From Xestospongia bergquistia (lineage: Eukaryota > Porifera > Demospongiae > Haplosclerida > Petrosiidae): a DNA stretch of 64,000 nt. Below, piece after piece: positions 1 to 9,234 of the stretch. Both the position numbers and the translations under genes were made by a program. The stretch lies in NCBI GenBank assembly GCA_963965975.1, contig OZ014416.1, positions 4,154,001-4,218,000 on the forward strand. The letters are read 5' to 3'. Below the pieces are notes generated by a model. It was not told where the DNA came from. It searched no databases and saw nothing but the letters and a program-made list of their open reading frames with translations. The stretch's first letter is position 1. Each line of letters begins with the position of its first letter.

Positions 1-40
1 TATTTCTAGGCAATATGATATAATATATGTAATTTAATAG

Positions 41-1366
41 ACATTGATGACATCAACACACATAGATTTTGGTGGCCAGAATGATGTAATAGAAGGAATA
101 GAATTACTTGATGATCCCTTACTGTTCAATCAATGGAGGTAATAGAGATTTAAGAAATATACAACTGTAATCAAGTAAGACGTTTGTCTAATTAACAGAA
201 ACTGTTTAATATGTATACAATCACTGAGAAACAATGTCCTATCTGCAAGGAGGTCTGTTATAGTGTGTGTCGTTTATATTAACAATTAGATAGATGTTGG
301 AGAAGAGTACACAAAAATACTACTAATTTCAGTAGTGGACATAAAGAAGACCGCATATCAGAATTGTGGTGGAAGAAAATATCTTGTTAATCAGATGAAT
401 CATCCCATCATTTGTAAGCTGTTTATTGTGGACAATAATGTCATAATAAAGCCTACAATGCATACCTTGCAATAAACGTCTAATGACTGTTAGCACAAAA
501 GTTGCTTCATTACCTGACGTACAGATAATAGGCATTTCTCGAAACACACATTCAAGTAAAAAATCAAACAAGCCATTGTTGCTACAAGAGTAAGATGCAG
601 GCAATGTAATCCATCTGATATTATATCTGATAGGTCAATTACAATTGAAAGTACTACCAGACATGATTACACCTCAAGAACTTACAGATTACTTGGAAAA
701 GCTGTTAGTACTGATGACAATGAAAGTATCCTTTTAATCTTCCTTCCATTTAGGTTCATCATGGACATCCATCCAACATCTGTAGATACAGGTCACTGTA
801 AGTTATTATACAGCTATAAGATACCTACATTAAAACAAACACAATAGACACTGCATTAGTGAAAACACCAGGTGGAGAATGGATTGAATATGATGACAAT
901 AATGTAAATACTAACTACGATTACAACAGAAATATAGATTACATTTCAGTGAGTAAAGATAATGAAAACAATGCATCATTATGATTACCTCTTAGAGAAA
1001 TGTATGTCTAGCTATATACAAGTCTGATGAGTCTGAGGTTAGCATGCAATTATTGTATATCACATAATACATATTGTAATTCATTTTGCTAACTATAGAC
1101 TGTATTAAAAGTGATTGATTGTCCACCAATTTTAACATGGAGCGAAGTCAGTCTGTTATTAAAAATGTGCATACTTTACTGTTATAATATTTCTATCAGA
1201 GTCCACTTGCTGTTGTTAATGAAGACAAGGAAATAGTAAGTGCATTGCTAGCAAAGAATTTATTCTATATATTTGAATAAAGGACTGGAAAGAGATTAAG
1301 GCACCATACAATACTTTACAGCCAGGAGTGTGGCTAACTGCAAAAGCAAACAGTGTATATATTATG

Positions 1367-1412
<46 letters not shown>

Positions 1413-3045
1413 CAGTATATATAATAGTATATACTTGTGTAGGTGATAATGAATTACTTAATATTGTTAGCAAAAGATGTAAGTCAAATCATTTTACATG
1501 CACGTCACAGAAATTGTTAAAACAAGAGAAACATAGCCATTGTCAACTCCACATTCCTTCCATTATTAAGAGCAAGAGGCTTTAGTGGTGTTATAAAATA
1601 TGTAAGGCTTTTACAATTTTAACAAAGTATGAAAAGTAATAAATTATAGGGCAAAAATCTGTTAGAGAAAGACATGATCATATTTCCTATTCATTGTCCG
1701 CAACATTGGATTCTCATCGTCAGTGCCTTAATCAACACAATATATGTTTGGGATACATTACATAGGTTGTTGATGTAAATGATAAGGTCATATATGAAGT
1801 TGATTCATATCATAATAGTCGGCCTCATTTAATAAATAGCATATGGTAAGAAATTATTACATAAGATAACATTTAAAAAAAAACATAGGCTATATTTGTG
1901 TACATTGTCAAAGTTTAAACTATCCGTTAGTAAGTGGAGATACTATCATTCCAAAGTACATTACACATCCGCAAATGTACTTTTATGGTACTTATATACA
2001 CACAGATGTGCAACAGTGGACACATGCCATGACATCTACAGAAATGTATATATATGTAAGGTATGTGAAAAGCATAGCTAAGATTTAACATTTACATTAG
2101 TCAATTAAACTTAACAGTATGTGGCAAGTTATCTCAGATTATCATATGATGAGGATGATTTTGAGGTAGAGACTGTTTATTACATGTTGACATTATTTTT
2201 AAAAAATAGCTGACAACTTACAAGAAATGGATCCTTAAAATTAGGTATGCTGTTCATGAAATGAGTACACTCATTATACATTAATACATTGCCTGTTAAT
2301 ATCTAGCTGTTCAGTAGCAGAAGTGCATATGGAAAATGTTCCACCAGATTATATAGAAACCATCAAAACTTATGTCAACTCAGGTACATAATAAATTACA
2401 TAAATACTGAGTGATTATAATTTCAATCTTTGGTAACTTTAGGCTGGGATGGAGACAATGAAGTTAATTATATAATGGATCGTAAGCATACTGTTCTATA
2501 AATTATATGTTGTGATTGATATTTAGTAGAAGATTTAGAGGACAATGACATACTACTTCCATCATTTACATCTGAACCAGTAATAGATAAGGATGATATA
2601 TTTTGTACTGAACAAAAATGGGGCAAGGAATTTTACCTTAAAAGTTATCCAAACTTCAGACGTGACAAATCAGATCAGTATGTTTTTCATATATGTGAAT
2701 ACTATAGATAATATTCTATCATTGTATCAGTGACTGCATATTTACAAGAGGGTTCATTAGAACAACAATCAAAGCAAATGAAGTATGTTTACAAATATCA
2801 TATAAAATTCATGTTTTTATGATACAAAATAGCACACAATCAGACAACTATTAAATGGAGAATGTTATAGTGACTTTGTTAAAGTACAGTATGTGGATGA
2901 TGATTGGCCAATTGACCTTGATGATATGGTGAGAATATCAGTCTAACAAACAATTACTTCATACAGTTTCATGTAGGTAATGGAAATTAATTACTATTTA
3001 CTTGCTTTGGCGAGTGATTGTCTAAAAAACCTGTTTTCTATTTAA
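41..3045 (+). CDS. USP plus Ulp1/C48-like protease gene, multi-exon, 5' end outside window
   Basis: This is a spliced gene model built by hand from GT/AG sites and reading phase. Exons: 41-138, 199-252, 290-420 (these three uncertain), 452-555, 601-703, 754-797, 848-948, 996-1037, 1099-1146, 1200-1235, 1283-1352, 1443-1478, 1537-1601, 1650-1718, 1766-1845, 1889-2060, 2118-2165, 2210-2244, 2307-2393, 2443-2481, 2527-2677, 2731-2782, 2833-2928, 2977-3045. From 452 to the TAA at 3043-3045 all exons join in phase without a stop. Nearly all introns are 43-62 bp; the exception holds an (AT)n run. The order is a ubiquitin-specific protease C-terminal half, then an Ulp1-like cysteine protease domain, then about 200 acidic residues I do not recognise. 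Such proteases remove ubiquitin or ubiquitin-like proteins. The domain calls rest on motifs; the first three exons do not join in a consistent phase, so that part is weak. It could also be two neighbouring genes or belong to a large transposon. Confidence 0.6.
199..1037 (+). other. USP (peptidase C19) domain segment of the gene
   Basis: The exon at 41-138 ends with a QND-IE-LL pattern like the USP glutamine box (GGQNDVIEGIELL). Exon 199-252 carries CPIC and exon 452-555 carries CIPC, the two CxxC pairs expected of the USP finger, followed by a SLPDVQIIGISRN stretch in the place of the usual lP-vLii-lkR. Exons 754-797 and 848-948 join across a 50-bp intron to give DTGHYTALVK and then GEWIEYDDNNV, the USP histidine box (His codon 794-796) and the W-x-x-x-DD segment. 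Exon 996-1037 (RNVCLAIYKSDE) resembles the end of the domain. The catalytic Cys box must lie left of the window, so activity cannot be judged. Confidence 0.6.
1283..2165 (+). other. Ulp1/C48-like protease domain with unclear catalytic Cys box
   Basis: In phase, the exons give GVWLTAKANSDNELLNIV, which matches the Ulp1 start pattern (W-L-x-D/N then a helix), then IVNSTFLPLLRARGF, then KDMIIFPIHCPQHWILI with the expected catalytic His (codon 1704-1706), then VIYEVDSYHNS with the expected Asp (codon 1802-1804). The third box, normally Q-x5-DCG, should lie in exon 1889-2060 just before VYICK|YVASYL. In the phase-consistent frame that place reads VDTCHDIYRN, so a canonical DCG is absent. Either the domain has lost activity, a small intron was missed, or the Cys of DTC serves. 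Ulp1 enzymes process SUMO or related modifiers in the nucleus; no substrate is suggested here. Confidence 0.55.
1372..1411. repeat. (AT)n microsatellite
   Basis: About 20 perfect AT dinucleotides lie inside the 1353-1442 intron of the USP/Ulp1 gene. This explains why that intron is 90 bp when nearly all the others are 43-62 bp. Confidence 0.95.
2210..3045 (+). other. C-terminal acidic region of the USP/Ulp1 gene, unrecognised
   Basis: Seven exons join in phase to about 170 residues rich in D and E (for example LEDLEDNDILLP, YVDDDWPIDLDDM) and end ALASDCLKNLFSI-stop. I do not recognise a domain. The phase continuity across 43-62 bp introns argues that the coding sequence is still under selection or was until recently. 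Confidence 0.5.
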
Positions 3046-3235
3046 ATGATTTTATGAAATCAATTGTCTGGCCACAGGTAATTCCAGATAATAAGTCGTA
3101 ACCTATAACCTCATTGAATTATACTTACAGATTCTCACTTTGTCAATAACGGAGAAATTTCACTTTTCACATGAAAAGGCAGTTAAGTGCCTTGTACAAA
3201 GACAGCTTCCCTGTATCCAAACACAAAGTTCTTGA
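3046..3235 (+). other. Possible extra coding end of the USP/Ulp1 gene
   Basis: If one A of the six-A run at 3024-3029 is an indel, the last exon reads on as PVFYLNDFMKSIVWPQ to a donor CAG|gtaatt at 3079. It would join an exon from about 3131 that stays open (ILTLSITEKFHFS) to TGA at 3233-3235. In the sequence as given this part is 3' untranslated. Confidence 0.3.
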
Positions 3236-3796
3236 TTTTAAGTTATTAACTTGAACTCTATTGTAGTGATAGAAACGACATATTGCTGTATTTTAATATG
3301 AATCTGATAGTCATATTGATCAAATTTGTACTGAAATGCTTTGAAAGAAAGTCAGAAATTTGAATATTAATTGGAAACCCTGAAGTTATATTGGACTTAC
3401 AAACCAATCTTAAGCCAATAAGAGTCTCATATCCTACAACATAAGCACTTGATGCACAATCAATAATGCTTTGAGCAGAGTATACTACACTAATGTTTGC
3501 TATTGCTGCCTAGGCATCAATACAAAAACACTGACCTTCAGAGATCTTTCAGTGCAGTCTCATATCCAAAATAATACAAATTTCCTTGTAGCATTGTCAT
3601 GTGGTGATGAGACATTAATTAGGCATTAATTAGGCTTCTGCAGCAGCACATACCGCGGTTTTAAGATCCACCTACAGGAATGTGCTGCTAACTTCAACAG
3701 ACCCTCTCCCAAGTATTATACGAGACTATCTTCAATTTCCTTTAATAAGAACAATACGGTCAAGAATATTAAAACGACCACATGAGCTGAGTTCAA
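3236..3796. other. Spacer without recognisable gene
   Basis: AT-rich single-copy sequence with many stops on both strands. The only local structure I see is an 11-bp direct duplication (cattaattagg at 3613-3623 and 3624-3634). A 65-codon open frame at 3682-3879 crosses the 3797 palindrome and resembles nothing I know. Confidence 0.5.
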
Positions 3797-3842
3797 CTAT
3801 AATAATTATTATAGTCTCGCGTTGCCAGCCCCTCCCTCTCAG
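3797..3842. repeat. 18-bp perfect palindrome next to a possible mobile-element end
   Basis: Bases 3797-3814 (ctataataattattatag) are a perfect palindrome. It runs directly into gtctcgcgttgccag, a GC-richer string unlike its surroundings that resembles the terminus of a small non-autonomous DNA element. No inverted partner is visible nearby, so this may be a solo fragment. Confidence 0.35.
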
Positions 3843-3901
3843 AATTTTAATTTGTGGTTGGATCAGCCAAATACACTAGGCCAACAGTATGGTTACTTCG
3901 G

Positions 3902-5060
3902 AAGACTCAATTACTTGTAAAACCTGACTTCAACTCTGAGGCAAAGAGGGTCTCTGCTGGCTCTGGGATACAGGTCAGTTCAGATAGATTTGAATATCTT
4001 GGAGGTACTTAGCCTATTGGATCTCACAATTCCATAAGACAAATTGCTAAAAATAAGATTAGTCTTTGGTGTGAAGAGTTTAATTCCCTGAACTTCATCG
4101 CTACGTCCCATCCTCATGGGATACAGAAACCGGCTATGTTTGCATTAGGACAATTTTCTTTCTCAAATTCGATTTGTGGTCCCTTCATTGAACTTATTAA
4201 CAACCAATCAACATCTGCAAACCCAGTGAACTGTAGCTGGAAACAACTCTGGATCAAAACCTTCATTAAAGAAAAGACAGGAAGTATAAAAAGGATAATG
4301 CAGCTTTTTCTTTATAACAAACTAGGCCTATGGATCTTTTGTAATGAAAACGGTGGGTCCATCTGGCTCTCAGTTTTACCAATCAAATCTCATGGATTCA
4401 CACTACGTAAGACAGCTTTTCTGGATGCATGATATCTCCACTATGGTTGGTCCTTTAAGAATTCTCCTTCACATTATAATTGTGGCCAACCCTTTACAAC
4501 TGAGCATGTGCTGTCTTGTTCAATGGGGGGTTCCCTCTATAAGACAGAACGAAATATGCAACATTACTGCCTCCTTCCTTTCTGAAGTGTGTTACAATGT
4601 GTCGATAGAGCCAAGTCTGCAACAACTATCGGGAGAACAGATAGATTACAACATAGCAAATACCAGCCCTTATGCTACCTTGACATTGCAGGAAATGTGG
4701 TATGGGTGGCCGGTTTGAGAGATATTTTTTTGATGTACAGATGTTAATCGTTTTGTCCCTTTAGACTGTCTCGCTCCACTCGTAGCTGTGTATTGTTGAC
4801 ATGAGGATGATAAAATGCAACAATGTGACCAACGGGTACTTGAGATAGAACATTCTACCTTCATCCTACTGATTCTCTCAACTTGTGGACGGATAGGCAA
4901 ATGTGCAACATCATTCTATAGCATCTCTTCTAAGTGACAAAAGTGAGACATCCTATAATAAGACCATCGAACAGATTAGATGAAAACTGAATTTTGCTCT
5001 ATTGCATTCCTCTATTCTCTACATAAGGGGCAGCAGTTTCTCCAAATCGAAACCAATTAA
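3902..5060 (+). pseudogene. Retroelement pseudogene, 3' part of a reverse-transcriptase-type ORF
   Basis: Conceptual translation, moving between frames, gives the C-terminal half of a retroelement polyprotein family that is common in marine invertebrates. It starts KTQLLVKPDFNSEAKRVSAG and FEYLGG (3902-4009), followed by a TAG at 4010-4012. Then comes ATSHPHG, then SIWLSVLPIKSHGFTLRKTA (within 4136-4429), a TGA at 4430-4432 and LHYGW. A CxCG-x2-F-x3-H-x3-C knuckle follows (Cys 4481, His 4505, Cys 4517), then VPSIRQNEICNITASFLSEV in a second frame, RFERYFFDV in a third (from 4711), and QRVLEIEHSTF from 4830. The end resembles the usual R/S-rich tail near 5055. At least two stops and three frameshifts make it dead. 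The RT palm itself is not visible, so the 5' part is missing or too decayed. The exact clade is not determined. Confidence 0.65.
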
Positions 5061-5104
5061 AGAGTCTTCAATAGACCTTTAAGTCATATTTTAATAGCTA
5101 ACTG

Positions 5105-5345
5105 AGATATAATGATCATTATTATTATTGTTAATTGTTGTTATTATTATAATTTCAGGATGCATTATGTCTCTGCCTATGGCTGGTCCAATTTTTAAAA
5201 AATAACATTATTATTGTCATTGTTACCATTGTTGTTCTTTTTATTATTACTATTATCATTATTATTATCATAGCTATTACTATTATTATTATTTTTATCA
5301 TCATTATTATTGTTATTATCATTATTAAGTATTACTATTATCAGC
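5105..5345. repeat. ATT/TTA-rich imperfect simple-sequence tract
   Basis: Two blocks (about 5114-5153 and 5204-5343) of imperfect ATT, ATC and GTT triplets lie directly after the retroelement 3' end. Such a tract could be the decayed simple-sequence tail of that element; the link is inferred from position only. Confidence 0.8.
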
Positions 5346-5360
5346 AATATAATACGATAT

Positions 5361-5790
5361 GATTACAATAGCCTTAAACCCTAATTTGCCAGCATGAAGC
5401 CTTAAGATTTCTATTGCAAACCGTAATTGATCCGTCATCTATATGAGTAAAAATTGCGAATGGAGTATGTACTGAAGTTTTGGCACAATAGATCTATGAG
5501 AAAAATGACATGATCCTAATTGGTACGATTACTACAGACTTAAATCCTAATTGCCAAGGATAAAGTCAGAGATGGCTATGGCATTCCTTATACCTTATTT
5601 ATTTTGCGTGAAAATTTCCAATGAAGTAGATATTGAAGTTCAGGCACAAGGTATCTTTGGAAAGTGATGTTAGTAACTAATTAACTTGAGAAAAATGACA
5701 TCATCCTAACTGGCATGATTACAACGGACTTACAGCCTAATCATCAAGCATAAAGCCTTTAACAAGTCTATGGCAGTCCTTAACTCAAAG
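5361..5790. repeat. Degenerate tandem repeat, units of 166-190 bp
   Basis: Three units begin with gattacaata (5361), gattactaca (5527) and gattacaacg (5717). The first two share an internal stretch (gagaaaaatgacat at about 5500 and 5690) and a similar middle (tgaagtt-ggcaca). The third is cut off near 5790, where the HECT-derived sequence starts. The units are not related to the 143-bp satellite. Confidence 0.7.
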
Positions 5791-6234
5791 TATACAATAC
5801 TTTGATAAAAAGGTAAGCTTGATCAACTATTGAACAGACTTCAAACTCTTGGTATGACAGATGCCATGAAGTCTCATCAGAATAGTATGAAAACCTTTTC
5901 ACTGCTCCTTCACACCCCCTACTGAATTGACTCCAGGTATTGATTGAATAGAAAAGTCAATAGTACATGTACTTTGTGGTAATGTGTTTGCTCTTTTATT
6001 TCTAATAGTGAGTATCAAGTCACTGTTTCAAAACCGAGTTTGCTACCCTGAGAAATCAAGTCATAGAAAGGAGAAAGACATGTCAACGTACACACTTTTT
6101 GGTGACTATTTAGAGGATTGCAAAAGTAAGTAATCCAGCAACCTTGTATCCAACAGCCACTACATGTACTTTTCACTTTCTCACTTACTCTACCAACACA
6201 ATACTACAATGACTATAATCAATTTAAACTCAAG
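5790..6234 (+). pseudogene. HECT E3 gene remnant, inverted copy of the one at 7696-8496
   Basis: This stretch is the near reverse complement of 7696-8496, with one internal gap. It contains the CTTGGTATGACAGATGCC segment (LGMTDAMKSH), the piece ending GDYLEDCK followed by a splice donor gtaagt (about 6100-6132), and then, after a shortened spacer, the HECT cysteine segment YPTATTCTF (about 6150-6180) and matching 3' flank to 6234. Frames are interrupted by stops, so it is dead. At the place where the right copy has a TAA stop this copy keeps CAA (Gln), which shows the right copy's stop is a later change. Confidence 0.7.
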
Positions 6235-6487
6235 CTGTGTTATCTGTGTATGCAGCAGCTTGATAAGGATGGATGGATGGATTGAAAGCATAGACAAATT
6301 TGAGAAGGAATAGAGATGATTTAAGAGAATCTATTCCTCGAGATATGTATGCACTAAGAAGGCTCTTATAAGGGAGCTGACCATTTATATGTATGCACCT
6401 AGAATTGCTGGTCCCTAATCGCTGGGACTTCACTCCTATAACTGGAGTAGTCCACCAACTTATTGTTCAATTAACTACTGACTAGCA
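6235..6487. other. Spacer between HECT remnant and integrase pseudogene
   Basis: No gene is recognised. It contains a short (GGAT)n run at about 6267-6281 and a 67-codon open frame on the - strand (6230-6433) that resembles nothing known to me. Confidence 0.4.
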
Positions 6488-7467
6488 ATGAAGGTGATTA
6501 CTTTGGGTGTGAGAGGCCATGGTCGACCACCTTTAGACATATGTGAGGATTAAGTTAGATTCTTGGATTTAAATAAACTTAGATTGCAGCACTGATAGGT
6601 TACTCTACACATATGATTCAAAGAAGACTAACAGAATTTGGAATTGAATGTAATTGATTCAGTGAAATAACTAATCAACATTTGCATGACCTGGTTAACG
6701 AGATTGTAACACTCTTACCTGCTTGTGGTATACGATCAATACAGACCCTGCTTAAAGTTAATGGTGAGATATTGCAAAGAGAAAGAGTAAAAGAGTCTAT
6801 TCATTGTGTTGACCCCTTGGGATTTGAAACTAGGCTACATAGAACTTTTCATTGTCAGCAATATAATGTTGGCAGATTGATGGATATCACAAAGTTATGA
6901 GGCGGCTATTAGTAATACATGAAGGAATAGATGGATATAGCCGAGTTCCAGTTTACTTAAAAGTAGCCTCTACTAACAAAGCTGTGACTGCTTTAATGCA
7001 TTTCTGCAAGGTGTCAAGTGTTATGGATTACCATCTCATGTACATTCGGAGTGTGGAGGAGAAAATATTCTAGTTGGACACTTCATGCTTGAGCATTTCA
7101 AGAAAGGTCTGGAGAGAGGAAGTTTCATCTGTGGTTGAAGTGTCCACAACCAAAGAATAGAACGTTTATGGAGAGAAGGTTGCATTAGATTCTATTACTT
7201 CCTGTTCTATTCACTGGAAGAAGTAGGTCTATTAGATTCAGTTAGTGAAGTTGATATATGTGCCCTCAACTTTTTGTTTATCTACCAATTATACAATCTC
7301 AAGTAGACATGTTTCATGAGGCATGGTGTAATCATCCTCTACGTACAGCACACAACCAAACACCACATCAGCTATGGGTTCTGAGAATGGCTCAAGCTAG
7401 GATGGAAACACCACAAACAGTTACAGAAACATTTCCCCCTTTTTTTGAAAATATGAATCCCTTCTAA
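6488..7467 (+). pseudogene. Integrase-core (DDE/rve-like) protein pseudogene
   Basis: The translation follows the plan of an animal-genome integrase-core family. An N-terminal helix-turn-helix-like part (GHGRPPLDICED, then MIQRRLTEFGIECN) comes first. Next is a linker (HDLVNEIVTLLPACGIRSIQ, and VDPLGFETRLHRTFHCQQYN within the open frame 6682-6897), then the core: DGYHK at about 6877-6891 with the first Asp, GLPSHVHSECGGENI at about 7025-7070, SVHNQRIERLWRE with the final Glu (codon 7160-7162), and HPLRTAHNQTPHQLW near the end. The middle acidic position reads Glu (codon 7049-7051) where Asp is usual. There are several in-frame stops (for example TGA at 7136-7138) and shifts near 6870, 6990 and 7300. 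It lies between inverted HECT copies, and no terminal repeats of its own were found. Confidence 0.7.
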
Positions 7468-7695
7468 AATATAAACAGATTGAATGTAAAATAAAAAAAA
7501 TTACCAAAAATTTATCAGAAGTATACAAGCATTAGATAGACAATACTATCAAAAAACATAAAATAAAATCAACATAAAATGAATACAAAGAGCATAAGAT
7601 AAACTATCAAGAACATAAATATATATTGAATGTAACATTAATCAAACTACACCAAACCCACCATGACAAGTAAAGAAAGGCCTGATCAATTTTGA
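7468..7695. other. AT-rich spacer
   Basis: No gene is seen. It is very A-rich (aaaataaaaaaaattacc near 7487) and may hold the 3' flank and polyadenylation signals of the neighbouring integrase pseudogene. Confidence 0.4.
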
Positions 7696-8496
7696 GCTTA
7701 AATTGATTATAGTCATTGTAGTATCATGTATGTAGAGTGAGTGAGAAAGTACATGTAGAGGCCGTTGGATAAACTACATTGTGACTGAATGACAGGGTTG
7801 GATCTATATCAAACCCGAATGGAGGTACAGCTGATGAACCAGTAAAGAAACACAGAATGTCCTTTAAGGAAACTTCATTACTCCCACCTGTAAGGAATGT
7901 AAAAGTATATTGAAAGTATCTAAACGGTGTATGCAAATTTTATAACTAATTTTTGTGAATGTATACATTAAGTGACTAATGAAATGATATCAAAGAAATC
8001 ACTAAAACAATAGAGGCTGAAAGCTACCTCAATTATGTAATTACTTAGTGAGCTATAAACCACAAGGCCAACCCCATCACCAGAAAGTATTGACATTGGC
8101 AAATGAATACAATACAAGGTTGTTGTTTTATTTTTAATAAATAGGATGACTAAACTACTTACTTTTGCAATCCTCTAAATAGTCACCAAAAAGTATGTAC
8201 GTTGACATGTCTTTCTCCTTTCTATGACTTGAATTCTCAGAGTAGTGAACTCGGTTTTGAAACAGTGACTAGATACTCACTATTAAAAATAAAAGAGCAA
8301 ACCATTATCGCAAAGCACATGCACTATCGACTTTTCTATTCAATCAATACCTAGAGTCAATTCAGTAGGGTATGAAGGAGCAGTGAAGAGGGGTTCTAGA
8401 CTATTCGGGTGAGACTTCATGGCATCTGCCACACCAAGAGTTTATAGACCATTCAATAGTTGATCAAGCTCAGCTTTTGATTGAAGTATTGTATAG
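7696..8496. repeat. Right arm of long inverted repeat (partner 5790-6234)
   Basis: The reverse complement of this stretch aligns to 5790-6234 from ctatacaatact at the outer end to ataatcaatttaa at the inner end, apart from roughly 230 bp present only here (about 7910-8130). By eye, long ungapped blocks match about nine bases in ten. The arms carry HECT-gene coding and 3' flanking sequence, so they are an inverted gene duplication and not typical transposon ends. Confidence 0.75.
7724..7887 (-). CDS. HECT catalytic-cysteine exon
   Basis: An exon with acceptor ccttacag at 7895-7888 and an intact frame to TGA at 7726-7724. It encodes the end of a HECT domain: GSNEVSLKDILCFFTGSS, PPFGFDI and YPTASTCTFSLTLHT. 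The conserved FTG, PPLGF-like and STC signatures are all present. It is the best preserved part of the - strand E3 gene. Confidence 0.75.
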
Positions 8497-8640
8497 TACA
8501 TTGTGATACTATGGACTAAGGTAGAACGATCTTCAAGTGTCAATGTTGTGGGACTCTTGTTGAACCCACAGTAGGACAGTACTTCTATTGCATCCATGGA
8601 TTGGACTTGGATCTGCTCGTTGCTGACAGCATCGATCATC

Positions 8641-8856
8641 TAAGACAACAATTAACAAGTCTATAAATAACAGAGATAGGAAAAGTGTCTCTAACTGCTA
8701 ATAAGTAGGAAAATTGTAAACAAATTAAAAAGTTTTATTGTGGGAATAGTACTGTCATTTTTCTTTTAACATAAGTTCAGGTTAGTTCAGTAAATCTAAG
8801 CTGAATACACTCTTAAATTAGAAGTACCTATAACATAGTCATCATGACTTATTTAC
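8641..8856. other. Intron-like sequence of the - strand HECT gene
   Basis: AT-rich and stop-rich on both strands. It is bounded by donor gtaaat (8856) and acceptor ttgtcttag (8640) in the - strand model. Nothing else is seen. Confidence 0.45.
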
Positions 8857-8950
8857 CTTGCTTACTAACAGATTGATGTCATAATCAGGTATAATAGTAT
8901 AGTCAATAGTGTTTCGTTTAGCTCCATGCCACAAAGGTAATCGTAAACCC

Positions 8951-9234
8951 CTTTACAGATATAAGGATAGCCTGATCCTTCCTTGACTAAGAGATACAGA
9001 TATCAAATATACTAATTTCATTTCTGTTGAAGTAGACTTAAGAGAAAAGAGAGCGTGATAGAGAGAACACATCAGTTGTGTAGGTAGCAGGTAGGGGGAC
9101 CAGTTGTGATAAAAATAGTAGGAGACCCAGCGTCATTCATAGCTGACAAAAAGAGGAAGTAAATAATAAATGGATGGATTAATAGATAGGTAGAAAATTG
9201 CTAAAAACATGCACAAATTATAATAATTACTTTT
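8951..9234. other. Intron-like sequence of the - strand HECT gene
   Basis: Bounded by donor gtaatt (9234) and acceptor tctgtaaag (8951) in the - strand model; the phase across it (AA|G) is kept. There is a short ggatgg run near 9170 and nothing else recognisable. Confidence 0.45.

Noticed and set aside
329-604. 91-codon open frame on the - strand
   Set aside because: It lies antisense to exons of the + strand USP gene that keep CxxC and lP motifs and join in phase with the downstream exons.
704-797. Reading VHHGHPSN as the USP histidine box, with a frameshift
   Set aside because: The phase-consistent frame gives DTGHYTALVK across the next intron with no frameshift; the other reading needs an indel and clashes with the neighbouring exons.
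1216-1473. Open frame on the - strand through the (AT)n run
   Set aside because: It is made of IYIY dipeptides from the microsatellite and runs antisense to phased exons.
4670-4900. 76-codon open frame on the - strand
   Set aside because: Antisense to the retroelement segment with RFERYFFDV and EIEHSTF on the + strand.
6230-6433. 67-codon open frame on the - strand
   Set aside because: No recognisable motif, no convincing splice sites, and it overlaps a GGAT simple repeat; left as spacer.
5790-8496. Inverted arms as terminal inverted repeats of a DNA transposon carrying the integrase
   Set aside because: The arms contain host-type HECT gene sequence of unequal length with a gap, and no target-site duplication is visible; kept only as a possibility in the findings.
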